In this document: positions 17,996-26,994 of the stretch, in pieces | Position numbering within the stretch: the stretch's first letter is position 1 | How the letters are laid out: each line of letters starts with the position of its first letter | NCBI GenBank assembly: GCA_903828235.1 | Contig: CAIKLM010000166.1 | Coordinates: 1 to 33,100 of the forward strand | DNA length: 33,100 bases | Origin: an uncultured beta proteobacterium | GTDB lineage: Bacteria; Pseudomonadota; Gammaproteobacteria; Burkholderiales; Burkholderiaceae_C | Direction: 5' to 3' | Program-made: the position numbers and the translations under genes | Notes under the pieces: model-generated | What the model was told of the DNA's origin: nothing | What the model saw: only the letters and a program-made list of their open reading frames with translations | Databases searched by the model: none

Positions 17996-17998
17996 AAT
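17993..17998 (+). promoter_or_regulatory. -10-like TAGAAT overlapping a stop codon, before uvrD
   Basis: TAGAAT begins with the stop codon of the GGDEF-EAL gene and ends 7 nt before the uvrD ATG, which predicts a leaderless uvrD mRNA. The sequence between is shared with the polA start (ATCCCCGGCATG in both). Confidence 0.4.
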
Positions 17999-18005
17999 CC
18001 CCGGC

Positions 18006-20378
18006 ATGCACCGAAGCGAGCCGACGGCACCGACCCCCGACCCCGAAGCCGCTGCCCACGGTGCCCCCGAGGCCCGGCTGCTGCGCGGCCTGAATCCCGA
18101 GCAGCTGGCGGCGGTGACGCTGCCCCGCGTGCCCGCGCTCATCCTGGCCGGCGCCGGCTCGGGCAAGACGCGCGTGCTGACCACGCGCATCGCCTGGCTG
18201 CTGCACACGGGGCAGGCCTCGCCGGGGGGCATCCTGGCCGTCACCTTCACGAACAAGGCCGCCAAGGAAATGCTGACCCGGCTGTCGGCCATGCTGCCGG
18301 TGGCCGTGCGCGGCATGTGGATCGGCACCTTCCACGGCCTGTGCAACCGCTTCCTGCGCGCGCACTGGAAGCTGGCCGGGCTGCCGCAGGGCTTCCAGAT
18401 CCTCGACAGCGCCGACCAGCTGAGCGCCGTCAAGCGCGTGATCAAGGCGATGAACCTCGACGAGGAGCGCTTCGTGCCGAAGCAGGTGTCGTGGTTCATC
18501 GCCGGCGCCAAGGAGGACGGCCTGCGCCCGCCGCAGGTGGACGCGCGCGACGAGCACACGCGCAAGCTGGTGCAGGTCTACGAGGCCTACGAGGCGCAGT
18601 GCGCCCGCGAGGGCGTGGCCGACTTCGCCGAGCTGATGCTGCGCAGCTACGAGCTGATGCGCGACCACGACGCGCTGCGCGAGCACTACCAGCGGCGCTT
18701 CTCGCACGTGCTGGTCGACGAGTTCCAGGACACCAACCGACTGCAGTACGCGTGGCTGAAGATGTTCGCCCCGCCGGGGCGCGAGCAGGGCGTGTTCGCG
18801 GTTGGCGACGACGACCAGAGCATCTACGCCTTCCGCGGCGCGCGCGTGGGCAACATGGCCGACTTCGAGCGCGAGTACCGCGTCGGCCGCGTCGTGAAGC
18901 TGGAGCAGAACTACCGCAGCTCCGGCCATATCCTCGATGCCGCCAACGAGCTCATCGCGCACAACAGCGCCCGGCTGGGCAAGAACCTGCGCACCGACGC
19001 CGGCGCGGGCGAGCCGGTGCGCGTGCACGAGGCGCCGTCGGACTACGCCGAGGCGCAGTGGCTGCTCGAGGAGATCGGCGGCCTGGTGCGCGCCGGCACG
19101 CCGCGCAGCGAGATCGCGCTGCTTTACCGCAGCAACGCGCAGAGCCGGGTGCTGGAGAGCGCGCTGTTCAACGCCGGCATGCCCTACCGCGTGTACGGCG
19201 GCCTGCGCTTCTTCGAGCGCGCCGAGATCAAGCACGCGCTGGCCTACCTGCGCCTGCTGGAGAACGCCAACGACGACACCAGCTTCCTGCGCGTCGTCAA
19301 CTTCCCGGCGCGCGGCATCGGCGCGCGCTCGGTGGAGCAGCTGCAGGACGTGGCCCGCGCCACCGGCCGCAGCCTGGTGCAGAGCGTGGGCGGCCTTGAT
19401 GGCGCCGCCGGCAAGAAGATCGCCGCCTTCGTGCAGCTGGTCGACGCCATCCGCGCCGCCACGCAGGGCCTGACGCTGCGCGAGATCATCGACCACGTGC
19501 TCGAGGCCAGCGGCCTGCGCCACTTCTACAAGAACGACAAGGAAGGCGAGGACCGGCTCGAGAACCTGGAGGAGCTGATCAACGCCGCCGAGAGCTTCGT
19601 CACGCAGGAGGGCTACGGCAAGGACGCCGTCGCGCTGCCGGTGGACGAGCAGGCCGGCCCGGCCGCCGCGCCCGATCCCGACACCGGCGAGGTGCTGTCG
19701 CCGCTGGCGGCCTTCCTCACGCACGCCAGCCTGGAGGCTGGCGACAACCAGGCCCAGGCGGGCCAGGACGCGATCCAGCTGATGACGGTGCACAGCGCCA
19801 AGGGCCTGGAGTTCGACGCCGTGTTCATCACCGGCATCGAGGAGGGCCTGTTCCCGCACGAGCAGAGCCTGTCGGACGCCGACGGCGTGGAGGAGGAGCG
19901 GCGCCTGATGTACGTGGCCATCACCCGTGCGCGCCGGCGCCTGTACCTGAGCTTCAGCCAGACGCGGCTGCTGCACGGGCAGACCCGCTACAACGTCAAG
20001 AGCCGCTTCTTTGACGAGCTGCCCGATGGCGCGCTGAAGTGGCTGACGCCGCGCAACCAGGGCTTCGGCTCGGGCTTCGCGCGGGAGTACCAGCAGGCCT
20101 GGCAGCGCGGCTCGGGCCTGGGCGGCATCGTCGGCGCCGGGCGCGTGGCGCCCCCGCCGCGGCCCGCGGAGGCCTGGGCCCCGCCGCCCACGCCGCCGCT
20201 GCCGGCGGCCGAGGGCGGCTGGCGCGTGGGCCAGACGGTGTTCCACGGCAAGTTCGGCGAGGGCGTGATCTCGGTGCTCGAGGGCCGGGGCGCCGACGCC
20301 CGCGCCCACGTGCACTTTGGCCGCCACGGCGCCAAGTGGCTGGCGCTGGCCATCGCCAAGCTCACGCCGGTGGACTGA
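18006..20378 (+). CDS. uvrD: DNA helicase II (UvrD/PcrA-type superfamily 1)
   Basis: This 790-aa 3'-5' helicase acts in nucleotide excision repair and mismatch repair. Motif I is AGAGSGKT with Lys54; motif II is LVDEFQDTN with Asp238-Glu239; motif III is GDDDQSIYAFRGA; motif IV-VI segments are NYRSS, MTVHSAKGLEFDAVFI and RRLMYVAITRARRRLYL. The C-terminal segment (FHGKFGEGVISVLEG, HFGRHGAKWL) is the Tudor-like tail of UvrD/PcrA that contacts RNA polymerase. Length is as expected (E. coli 720, here with a 25-residue N-terminal extension and a Pro-rich linker around 710-735). Start ATG 18006; the upstream extension of the frame lies inside the preceding gene. Confidence 0.96.
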   Translation: MHRSEPTAPTPDPEAAAHGAPEARLLRGLNPEQLAAVTLPRVPALILAGAGSGKTRVLTTRIAWLLHTGQASPGGILAVTFTNKAAKEMLTRLSAMLPVAVRGMWIGTFHGLCNRFLRAHWKLAGLPQGFQILDSADQLSAVKRVIKAMNLDEERFVPKQVSWFIAGAKEDGLRPPQVDARDEHTRKLVQVYEAYEAQCAREGVADFAELMLRSYELMRDHDALREHYQRRFSHVLVDEFQDTNRLQYAWLKMFAPPGREQGVFAVGDDDQSIYAFRGARVGNMADFEREYRVGRVVKLEQNYRSSGHILDAANELIAHNSARLGKNLRTDAGAGEPVRVHEAPSDYAEAQWLLEEIGGLVRAGTPRSEIALLYRSNAQSRVLESALFNAGMPYRVYGGLRFFERAEIKHALAYLRLLENANDDTSFLRVVNFPARGIGARSVEQLQDVARATGRSLVQSVGGLDGAAGKKIAAFVQLVDAIRAATQGLTLREIIDHVLEASGLRHFYKNDKEGEDRLENLEELINAAESFVTQEGYGKDAVALPVDEQAGPAAAPDPDTGEVLSPLAAFLTHASLEAGDNQAQAGQDAIQLMTVHSAKGLEFDAVFITGIEEGLFPHEQSLSDADGVEEERRLMYVAITRARRRLYLSFSQTRLLHGQTRYNVKSRFFDELPDGALKWLTPRNQGFGSGFAREYQQAWQRGSGLGGIVGAGRVAPPPRPAEAWAPPPTPPLPAAEGGWRVGQTVFHGKFGEGVISVLEGRGADARAHVHFGRHGAKWLALAIAKLTPVD

Positions 20379-20444
20379 ACGGCCCGCCTGCGGGCAGGGA
20401 CACTGTCATCGGGCTGTCGCGGGGCTGCGGTGGCATCGCGGCCC

Positions 20445-21695
20445 ATGATCCGAAACCCGATGCCGCCGCTGGCCCGGCTGGCCGTGGCGGCGCTGGCCCC
20501 GTGGGCGCTGCACGCACCGGCCGCGGCAGCCGACGCCGAGCGTGGCGCCCGCCTGTACCTGGGCCTGCCCGGCGGCCAGGCCTCGTGCGTGGAGTGCCAC
20601 GGCCCCGACCCGGGCCTGGACCGCAACCGCCTCTTGAACGCCGCGCGCGGGCCCTTCGCCATCGACGAGGCGCTGCGCAAGGCGGCTGCGATGGGCTATC
20701 TGGCCGAACTGCTCTCGCCGGCCGACCGCGCCGACCTCTCTGCCTACCTGGCCCTGGTCGCGTCAGAGGCCGAGGGCGCATCCGCCGCGCTGACCTGGCC
20801 CTGGGGCCTGGAGTTCGGGCGCGTCGCGCCCGGTGCGGCCCTCGCGCCGCAACCGCTGCGCCTGCGCAACCGCGGCAGCGGCCCCCTGGCCCTGGCCCCG
20901 GGCCTGCGCGAACTGGCGCCCGGCGGCGCCGCCGGCCTGACCCTGGCCCACGACTGCCCCGAACTGCTGCCGCCCGGTGCCGACTGCACGGTGCAGCTGG
21001 GCCTGGTGGCCGCCGGCCCCGGTGCGGTGAACGCGGCACTGACCTGGGGCGGGGCCGCCGGGGCGCTGAGGCCGGTGGGCCTGTCGGCCACGGTGGGGCA
21101 GGCCCCGGCCGGCAACGCACGCTGGCTCGACGCGCCCGCCGAGCGCGTGGTGGCGCTGCAGGCGGCTCCTGGCGGCGAGGCCTCGGTGCTGCTGTCGATG
21201 CACAACGCCGGCGCGGCGCCGCTGGTGCTGGGCGTGCCGGCCATCACCGGGCCGGGACGCGGAGCGTTCCGCCTGCTGCCCGGGCCGGACGCCGGCGCGT
21301 GCGTCGCCAACGCCGTGCTGCCGCCGCAAGGGCGCTGCACGGTGCGCCTGGTGGCGACCGCGGGCGCGTCGGGCTTGCTGGAAGCCACCTTGCAGTGGCG
21401 CAACGACGGCCAGCACGCACCGCCGCGTCTGATGCAGGTGCAGGCCGTGGGCGTGGCCCCGCCGCCGCCGATCGCAGCGCCCCCAGCGGCCAGCCCGGCT
21501 CCCGCGCCAGGGCCATCACCGGCGCCTGTGCCGGCGCCCGTCCCGGCGGCCGACGCTGGCGGCGGCGGCTGCAGCCGCAGCGCCTGGCCCCAGGGCCGGA
21601 CCGACCCGCTGCTGCCGGGCCTGGTGCTGCTGGCAGCCATGTTGCTGGTCGCGCGGCGGCGCGGGCGGGTGAATCAGCTGGCGTCGTCGGCCTGA
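20445..21695 (+). CDS. Exported mono-heme cytochrome c/Ig-like protein with C-terminal sorting signal
   Basis: The 416-aa precursor starts with a Sec signal (about residues 9-29, ends APAAAADA). A short cytochrome c domain follows with one heme site CVECH (48-52) and Met83 as a plausible axial ligand. Two Ig-like repeats of the choice-of-anchor D type follow (about 110-340), each with a Cys-containing loop and beta-rich pattern. An Ala/Pro linker leads to a C-terminal tripartite signal: GGGGC with Cys376, DPLLP at 387-391, a hydrophobic helix, and an Arg cluster. This arrangement resembles the JDVT-CTERM class. It could also start at GTG 20430. The redox partner is unknown. Its 3' end overlaps the convergent BPSS1780-type gene by 22 bp. 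Confidence 0.8.
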   Translation: MIRNPMPPLARLAVAALAPWALHAPAAAADAERGARLYLGLPGGQASCVECHGPDPGLDRNRLLNAARGPFAIDEALRKAAAMGYLAELLSPADRADLSAYLALVASEAEGASAALTWPWGLEFGRVAPGAALAPQPLRLRNRGSGPLALAPGLRELAPGGAAGLTLAHDCPELLPPGADCTVQLGLVAAGPGAVNAALTWGGAAGALRPVGLSATVGQAPAGNARWLDAPAERVVALQAAPGGEASVLLSMHNAGAAPLVLGVPAITGPGRGAFRLLPGPDAGACVANAVLPPQGRCTVRLVATAGASGLLEATLQWRNDGQHAPPRLMQVQAVGVAPPPPIAAPPAASPAPAPGPSPAPVPAPVPAADAGGGGCSRSAWPQGRTDPLLPGLVLLAAMLLVARRRGRVNQLASSA

Positions 21696-22510
21696 GTCGG
21701 CGCCGCGGCCTCGGCCTGCACCGGCGATCCGCCGAAGCTGTCGTTGAAGGTGAACAGCAGCGAGACGTAGAACACCGCCGACAGCACCAGCCCGGCCGGG
21801 ATGCCGATGAGCCCGGCCCACTGCGGCTGGCCCAGCAGGCCCAGCAGCAAGGCGCTGCCCAGCGCGAACACCATCACGCTGCCCAGCCAGCCCAGCAGGT
21901 AGACGACGAAGGCGCCCTTGGCGCGCCACACCGCCAGCGTGCTGGAGAAGAGCGACTGCCCGACCGCCTGCCCGCCCCAGTGCACCAGCGCCGGCGCGTG
22001 CCAGAACGGCACCGTCAGCAGCGTGCCCGCCAGCGCCACGAAGAGGGCGCCACTGCCCACGCCGGGCTCGGCCAGGATGGCATCGACCTGGGCCTGCCCG
22101 GCCGGCCCCTTGCCCATGGCCTCCTGCAGCCGGCCCCAGGCACCGCCCGCCATCCAGTCGCCCACGGCCAGGATCACCAGCAGGAAGAAGCCGTACATCG
22201 CGCACAGCGTCAGCAGCGTGCGGCGGCGCGTCGCGTCGGTGCGCAGCGGCTCGATGAAGCAGCGCGGGTGCACCGGGCCGTCGAGCAGCGCCGACTGCGC
22301 CGCGATCATGAAGCCCAGGCCCATCAGCGGCAGCGACATCATCTGCACCACCGGGCCCACCAGCGGCACCAGGCTCACCAGCAGCGCCGCGAAGAGGAAG
22401 ACGCCGAACAGCCCCATGAAGCCCAGCGGCCGCTTGCGGAACACGCGCCAGGCGTCGCCGATCCAGCGCAGCCCGCGCGCGGGTTCGACCGATTTCAGGA
22501 TCAACGGCAT
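21674..22510 (-). CDS. BPSS1780-family membrane protein
   Basis: The 278-aa protein has about six hydrophobic segments (for example residues 30-55, 55-72, 98-117, 155-172, 204-226 and 232-256) and the conserved N-terminal GLRWIGDAWRVFRKRP that marks this Burkholderiales-centred family. Function is unknown. It lies 13 bp downstream of thrB on the same strand, the third gene of a DUF2782-thrB-BPSS1780 unit, an order I recall as common in Burkholderiales. The C-terminus is a short Ala/Gln-rich tail. Confidence 0.88.
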   Translation of the reverse strand: MPLILKSVEPARGLRWIGDAWRVFRKRPLGFMGLFGVFLFAALLVSLVPLVGPVVQMMSLPLMGLGFMIAAQSALLDGPVHPRCFIEPLRTDATRRRTLLTLCAMYGFFLLVILAVGDWMAGGAWGRLQEAMGKGPAGQAQVDAILAEPGVGSGALFVALAGTLLTVPFWHAPALVHWGGQAVGQSLFSSTLAVWRAKGAFVVYLLGWLGSVMVFALGSALLLGLLGQPQWAGLIGIPAGLVLSAVFYVSLLFTFNDSFGGSPVQAEAAAPTQADDAS

Positions 22511-22523
22511 GCGGGGCCTGCCT

Positions 22524-23492
22524 TCAGGGCTGCGGATGCCACGGGTTGGCGATGCGCTGCCGCAGCACGCGCTCGAAGTGGGTCGGGTCCTTCGGTGCCA
22601 GCAGCGCGGCCGCGCGCGGCAGGTGCCAGTCCCACAGGCGGCTGATCCAGAAGCGCAGCGCCGCGGCGCGCAGCAGCGCGGGCAGGGCGCGGATCTCGCC
22701 GTGCGTCAGCTCGCGCTCGGCGCGGTAGGCGGCCATGAAGGCGCCGGCGCGGTCTTCGTCGAGGGCGCCGGTGGCGAGGTCGCAGCACCAGTCGTTCAGG
22801 CACACGGCCACGTCGAACAGCAGCCAGTCGGTGCCGGCGAAGTAGAAGTCGAAGAAGCCGCAGAGCGTGTCCGGCCCGGCGGTGTCGTCGAACATCACGT
22901 TGTCGCGGAACAGGTCGGCGTGGATCGGCCCCTTGGGCAGCGATTGCCCCAGTGGCGATGCCGCCAGCGCCTGCTGGAAGGCCAGCTCGTCCACCAGCAG
23001 CGAGGCCTGCGCGGGCTGCACGTGCGGCAGCACCACCGGCACCGTCTCGGCCCACCACGACAGGCCGCGCAGGTGCGGCTGCGACACCGGCAGCGACAGC
23101 CCGGCCGTGTGCATGCGCGCCAGCATGCGGCCGACCTGCCGGCAGTGCCCCGCCACTGGCGCCAAGCGGTGGCCACCGGGCAGCCGCGTCACCACCGAAG
23201 CCGGCTTGCCGGCCACCGTGTGCACCAGGCCGCCGTCGGGCGCGGGTTGCGGCGCCGGCACCGGGATGCCGCGCGCCGCCAGGTGCTGCATCAGCGCCAG
23301 GTAGTAGGGCAGCTCGGCGGGCGACAGGCGCTCGAACAGTGTCAGCACCCACTGGCCGCGCGCCGTGGTGGCGTAGTAGTTGGTGTTCTCGATGCCGCTG
23401 CCGATGCCTTGCAGCTCGGTCAGCGCGCCCAGGCCCAGGCGCTGCACCAGCGCGTCGGCCTCGGCGAACGAGACTTCGGTGTAGACCGCCAT
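22524..23492 (-). CDS. thrB: Homoserine kinase (APH-like type)
   Basis: This 322-aa kinase phosphorylates homoserine in threonine synthesis. It belongs to the aminoglycoside-phosphotransferase-like fold used by many beta- and gammaproteobacteria, not the GHMP fold of E. coli ThrB. The start MAVYTEVSFAEADALVQ and the block IGSGIENTNYYATT (N-terminal lobe) are diagnostic. The catalytic loop is HADLFRDN at 191-198 with Asp193 as base, followed by the metal-binding FFDFYFAGTDW region. Ten nucleotides separate it from the DUF2782 gene upstream. Confidence 0.94.
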   Translation of the reverse strand: MAVYTEVSFAEADALVQRLGLGALTELQGIGSGIENTNYYATTARGQWVLTLFERLSPAELPYYLALMQHLAARGIPVPAPQPAPDGGLVHTVAGKPASVVTRLPGGHRLAPVAGHCRQVGRMLARMHTAGLSLPVSQPHLRGLSWWAETVPVVLPHVQPAQASLLVDELAFQQALAASPLGQSLPKGPIHADLFRDNVMFDDTAGPDTLCGFFDFYFAGTDWLLFDVAVCLNDWCCDLATGALDEDRAGAFMAAYRAERELTHGEIRALPALLRAAALRFWISRLWDWHLPRAAALLAPKDPTHFERVLRQRIANPWHPQP

Positions 23493-23502
23493 GCGCCGGC
23501 GG

Positions 23503-23826
23503 CTAGAAGCGCAGCAGCGACCAGGTGCGCTTGCCCTGGCTGCCGCGGTCGCTCATGGACTCGCGGCCTGGCGGGACGACCTGGATCTCGTAGGCCGGGG
23601 CGCCGCCGACCTTGCTCTGCACCAGCACCCGGGTGACGGCGCCGCGCGCGCGGTGTTCCTCGATGCGCGTGTTGTCGTCTTCCAGCACGGTGACGTGCGG
23701 GCGGTCGGCCGGGGCCTGGGCGGCGGGCTGGCCCGTGGCCGGAGCCGTCTGCCCCGCGGCCACCGACGCCGTGGCCGCCAGGGCCAGGGCGGGCAGCACG
23801 CGCAGCATCGAGGGGGTGGAAAGCAT
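23503..23826 (-). CDS. DUF2782-domain exported protein
   Basis: The 107-aa protein has a signal peptide (about residues 7-26, cut near AAGQ) and a short mature region with VTVLEDDNTRIEEHRARG and YEIQVVPPGRES, the conserved core of DUF2782. The family is periplasmic and of unknown function. ATG at 23826 is preceded by TAGAAT 8 nt upstream, so the transcript may be leaderless; an internal ATG at 23808 would also give a signal peptide. It is the first gene of the thrB unit and divergent from polA. Confidence 0.88.
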   Translation of the reverse strand: MLSTPSMLRVLPALALAATASVAAGQTAPATGQPAAQAPADRPHVTVLEDDNTRIEEHRARGAVTRVLVQSKVGGAPAYEIQVVPPGRESMSDRGSQGKRTWSLLRF

Positions 23827-23834
23827 GGAGCGGG

Positions 23835-23861
23835 ATTCTATCGAGCGGCCCGGGCTACGAT
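23835..23861. promoter_or_regulatory. Back-to-back -10 boxes of the DUF2782-thrB unit and polA
   Basis: The 42-bp spacer between the divergent starts holds TAGAAT on the minus strand (23840-23835, 8 nt before the DUF2782 ATG) and TACGAT on the plus strand (23856-23861, 7 nt before the polA ATG). Both would give leaderless or nearly leaderless mRNAs. Confidence 0.45.
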
Positions 23862-23868
23862 CCCCGGC

Positions 23869-26649
23869 ATGACCGCATCCCCCAACCCCGAGCCCGGCCT
23901 GATGCTGCTGGTGGACGGCTCGAGCTACCTGTACCGCGCCTTCCACGCCATGCCCGACCTGCGCTCGCCGGACGGCTTCCCGACCGGCGCCATCCACGGC
24001 ATGGTGGCCATGATGACCTGGATGCGCGAGCGCTACCCCGCCGCGCACGCGGCCTGCGTGTTCGACGCGCCCGGCAAGACCTTCCGCGACGACTGGTACC
24101 CCGAGTACAAGGCCCACCGCGCGCCCATGCCCGACGACCTGCGGCTGCAGATCGAGCCCATCCACGAGGCGGTGCGGCTGCTGGGCTGGCCGGTGCTGGT
24201 GCCGCCGGGCATCGAGGCCGACGACGCCATCGGCACGCTGGCCCGCCGCGCCGCGGACGAGGGCCACCGCGTGCTGATCTCCACCGGCGACAAGGACCTG
24301 GCGCAGCTGGTGGCGCCGCAGGTGAGCCTGATCAACACCATGAGCAAGCCGCCCGAGGTGCTCGACGAGGCCGGCGTGCTGGCCAAGTTCGGCGTGCCGC
24401 CGGGGCGCATCGTCGACTACCTGGCGCTGATGGGCGACGCGGTGGACAACGTGCCCGGCGTCGACAAGGTGGGCCCCAAGACGGCGGCGAAGTGGATCGC
24501 CGAGCACGGCAGCCTCGAGGGCGTGATGGCCGCGGCCGAGGGCATCAAGGGCGTGGCCGGCGAGAACCTGCGCCAGGCGCTGGGCTGGCTGCCCACCGGC
24601 CGGCGGCTGGTGACGGTGCTGACCGACTGCGACCTGGCCGCCCAGGTGCCGGGCTGGCCCGGCCTGGACGCGCTGGCGCTGCGCGAGGTGGACCGCGAGG
24701 CGCTGCTGGACTTCTACGCGCGCTACGGCTTCCGCACCTGGAAGCGCGAGCTCGAGGCCGCGCTCGGCCGCGCGTCTGGGGTGGCCGTGGCCGCCCCCGT
24801 GCCTGCGGCCGACGCACCCCCCGCGCCGCCGGCCGTGCCGCTGGCGCGCGAGTACGAGACCGTCACCACCTGGGAGCGGCTGGACGTCTGGATCGAGCGT
24901 CTGATGGCCGCCGACCTGGCCGCGCTGGACACCGAGACCGACAGCCTCGACGCGATGGTGGCGCGGCTGGTGGGCATCAGCTTCGCGGTGGAGCCCGGGC
25001 GTGCCGCCTACGTGCCGCTGGCGCACGACTACCCCGACGCGCCCGCGCAGCTGCCGGCCGCCGGCGTGCTGGCGCGCCTGAAGCCCTGGCTGGAGCGCGC
25101 GGCCCACGGCAAGGTGGGCCAGAACGTTAAGTACGACTGGCACGTGCTGATGAACGCCGGCGTCGACGTGCGCGGCTACCGCCACGACACGCTGCTGCAG
25201 AGCTACGTGCTCGAGGCGCACATGAAGCACGGCCTGGAGGCGCTGGCCGAGCGCCACCTGGGCCGCCGCGGCCTGAGCTACGAGGCGCTGTGCGGCAAGG
25301 GTGCGAACCAGATCCCGTTCGCGCAGGTCGATGTCGAACGCGCCACCACCTACTCGGGCGAAGACAGCGAGATGGCCCTGCAGTTGAGCGGCGTGCTGCT
25401 GCCGCGCGTGCAGGCCGACGCCGGGCTGGCCTTCGTCTACGAGCGCATCGAGATGCCCACCAGCGCCGTGCTCGGCCGCATCGAGCGCCACGGCGTGCTG
25501 ATCGACGCGGCGGTGCTGGCGCGCCAGAGCGCCGAGCTGGGCCAGCGCCTGGTGGCCCTCGAGTCCGAGGCGCACGCGCTGGCCGGCCAGCCCTTCAACA
25601 TGGGCAGCCCCAAGCAGATCGGCGAGATCCTCTTCGGCAAGCTCGGCCTGCCGGTGAAGAAGAAGACGGCCACCGGCGCGCCCAGCACCGACGAGGACGT
25701 GCTGCAGGAGCTGGCGGCCGACTACCCGCTGCCGGCGAAGATCCTGGAGGCGCGCAGCCTGGCCAAGCTCAAGGGCACCTACACCGACAAGCTGCCGCAG
25801 ATGGTGAACCCGGCCACGGGCCGCGTGCACACCACCTACGCGCAGGCGGTGGCGGTGACGGGGCGGCTGGCCAGCAACGACCCCAACCTGCAGAACATCC
25901 CCATCCGCACGCCCGAGGGCCGGCGCGTGCGCGAGGCCTTCGTGGCGCCGCCGGGCCACGCGCTGATGAGCGCCGACTACTCGCAGATCGAGCTGCGCAT
26001 CATGGCCCACATCAGCGAGGACGCGGCGCTGCTGCGCGCGTTCGAGCGCGGGCTGGACATCCACCGCGCCACCGCCAGCGAGGTCTTCGGCACGCCGCTG
26101 GACGAGGTGTCCTCGGAGCAGCGGCGTTATGCCAAGACCATCAACTTCGGCCTCATCTACGGCATGGGCGCCTTCGGCCTGGCCAGCCAGCTGGGCATCG
26201 AGCAAAAGGCGGCCAAGGACTTCATCGACCGCTACTTTGCGCGCTTCGCGGGGGTGAAGCGCTACATGGACGAGACGCGGCTGAAGGCCAAGGACCGGGG
26301 CTACGTCGAGACGGTGTTCGGCCGCCGCCTGTGGCTGCCCGAGATCAACTCGCCCAACGGCCCGCGGCGCAGCGGCGCCGAGCGCCAGGCCATCAACGCG
26401 CCGATGCAGGGCACGGCGGCCGACCTCATCAAGCTGGCGATGATCGCGGTGCAGCAGGCGCTCGACGACGAGCGGCGCGCCACGCGCATGGTGATGCAGG
26501 TGCACGACGAACTGGTGCTCGAGGTGCCCGAGGCCGAGCTGCCCTGGGCCCGCGAGGCGCTGCCGCGGCTGATGGCCGGCGTGGCGCAGCTGAAGGTGCC
26601 GCTGGTGGCCGAGGTGGGTGTGGGGGCCAACTGGGACCAGGCGCACTGA
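23869..26649 (+). CDS. polA: DNA polymerase I
   Basis: The 926-aa enzyme has all three domains: the 5'-3' exonuclease (about 12-300; [20 protein letters not shown]-like GDKDLAQLV and the helix-hairpin-helix [14 protein letters not shown]), the 3'-5' proofreading exonuclease with DTETD (Asp354, Glu356), and the polymerase domain with DYSQIELR (Asp703), the O-helix [16 protein letters not shown] and HDE at 879-881. Catalytic residues align with E. coli D705 and D882, and the length matches E. coli (928). An Ala/Pro linker joins the first two domains (about 304-324). It acts in Okazaki fragment processing and repair. No lesions are seen. Confidence 0.97.
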   Translation: MTASPNPEPGLMLLVDGSSYLYRAFHAMPDLRSPDGFPTGAIHGMVAMMTWMRERYPAAHAACVFDAPGKTFRDDWYPEYKAHRAPMPDDLRLQIEPIHEAVRLLGWPVLVPPGIEADDAIGTLARRAADEGHRVLISTGDKDLAQLVAPQVSLINTMSKPPEVLDEAGVLAKFGVPPGRIVDYLALMGDAVDNVPGVDKVGPKTAAKWIAEHGSLEGVMAAAEGIKGVAGENLRQALGWLPTGRRLVTVLTDCDLAAQVPGWPGLDALALREVDREALLDFYARYGFRTWKRELEAALGRASGVAVAAPVPAADAPPAPPAVPLAREYETVTTWERLDVWIERLMAADLAALDTETDSLDAMVARLVGISFAVEPGRAAYVPLAHDYPDAPAQLPAAGVLARLKPWLERAAHGKVGQNVKYDWHVLMNAGVDVRGYRHDTLLQSYVLEAHMKHGLEALAERHLGRRGLSYEALCGKGANQIPFAQVDVERATTYSGEDSEMALQLSGVLLPRVQADAGLAFVYERIEMPTSAVLGRIERHGVLIDAAVLARQSAELGQRLVALESEAHALAGQPFNMGSPKQIGEILFGKLGLPVKKKTATGAPSTDEDVLQELAADYPLPAKILEARSLAKLKGTYTDKLPQMVNPATGRVHTTYAQAVAVTGRLASNDPNLQNIPIRTPEGRRVREAFVAPPGHALMSADYSQIELRIMAHISEDAALLRAFERGLDIHRATASEVFGTPLDEVSSEQRRYAKTINFGLIYGMGAFGLASQLGIEQKAAKDFIDRYFARFAGVKRYMDETRLKAKDRGYVETVFGRRLWLPEINSPNGPRRSGAERQAINAPMQGTAADLIKLAMIAVQQALDDERRATRMVMQVHDELVLEVPEAELPWAREALPRLMAGVAQLKVPLVAEVGVGANWDQAH

Positions 26650-26667
26650 GCGCTGGCGGCGCTGCAC

Positions 26668-26687
26668 GAGCAGGTGCGGTCCTGCTC
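26668..26687. terminator. Hairpin between convergent polA and RHH gene
   Basis: GAGCAGG-TGCGGT-CCTGCTC is a perfect 7-bp stem with a 6-nt loop, 19 nt after the polA stop. No T-run follows. The remaining sequence up to 26766 contains nothing else I can assign. Confidence 0.45.
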
Positions 26688-26766
26688 CCGGCCGCGGCAG
26701 CTGTCCGCATGGGCGTCGGCGCGTCATGACCGCAGTCCTGCCGGCCTGCAGCCACGAAACGCGCGC

Positions 26767-26973
26767 TCACGACGGCTCGCCCCCGGGGCCTTGTTCTGCA
26801 GCCTTCCTGTCCTTGGCCGCCACCGCGCGCCCGCGCCGGGCCAGGGCTTCGCGAAGCAGGTACTCCACCTGCGCGTTGGCGCTGCGCAGTTCCTGCGCGG
26901 CCAGGCGCTCGATCTCTTCCCACAGGTGCGGGTCCACGCGCAGCAGGAAGCTCTTCTTGCCGGGGCTGGCCAT
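26767..26973 (-). CDS. Small ribbon-helix-helix (Arc-like) DNA-binding protein
   Basis: The 68-aa protein fits an Arc/MetJ-type ribbon-helix-helix fold: strand KKSFLLRVD (residues 6-14), helix [16 protein letters not shown], helix [20 protein letters not shown] charged, disordered tail follows. Such proteins bind DNA palindromes as dimers. It lies 21 bp downstream of the SPFH gene on the same strand, so the two likely share a transcript. No toxin gene is adjacent, so I do not call it an antitoxin. The palindrome in the SPFH promoter is a natural candidate for its own operator. Confidence 0.85.
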   Translation of the reverse strand: MASPGKKSFLLRVDPHLWEEIERLAAQELRSANAQVEYLLREALARRGRAVAAKDRKAAEQGPGGEPS

Positions 26974-26994
26974 GCCGGTCGGCCTCGCGCGGGC

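Noticed and set aside
17691..20327. Long minus-strand open frame (878 codons) opposite uvrD
   Set aside because: It is antisense to a clear UvrD helicase and the translation is low-complexity His/Arg/Ala/Leu sequence, the usual shadow of a G+C-rich gene.
23827..26727. Minus-strand open frame extending upstream of the DUF2782 gene, opposite polA
   Set aside because: Only the last 107 codons are the real DUF2782 protein; the rest mirrors polA and has no motif.
26767..26973. RHH protein as antitoxin of a toxin-antitoxin pair
   Set aside because: No small toxin gene is adjacent; the linked gene encodes an SPFH protein.
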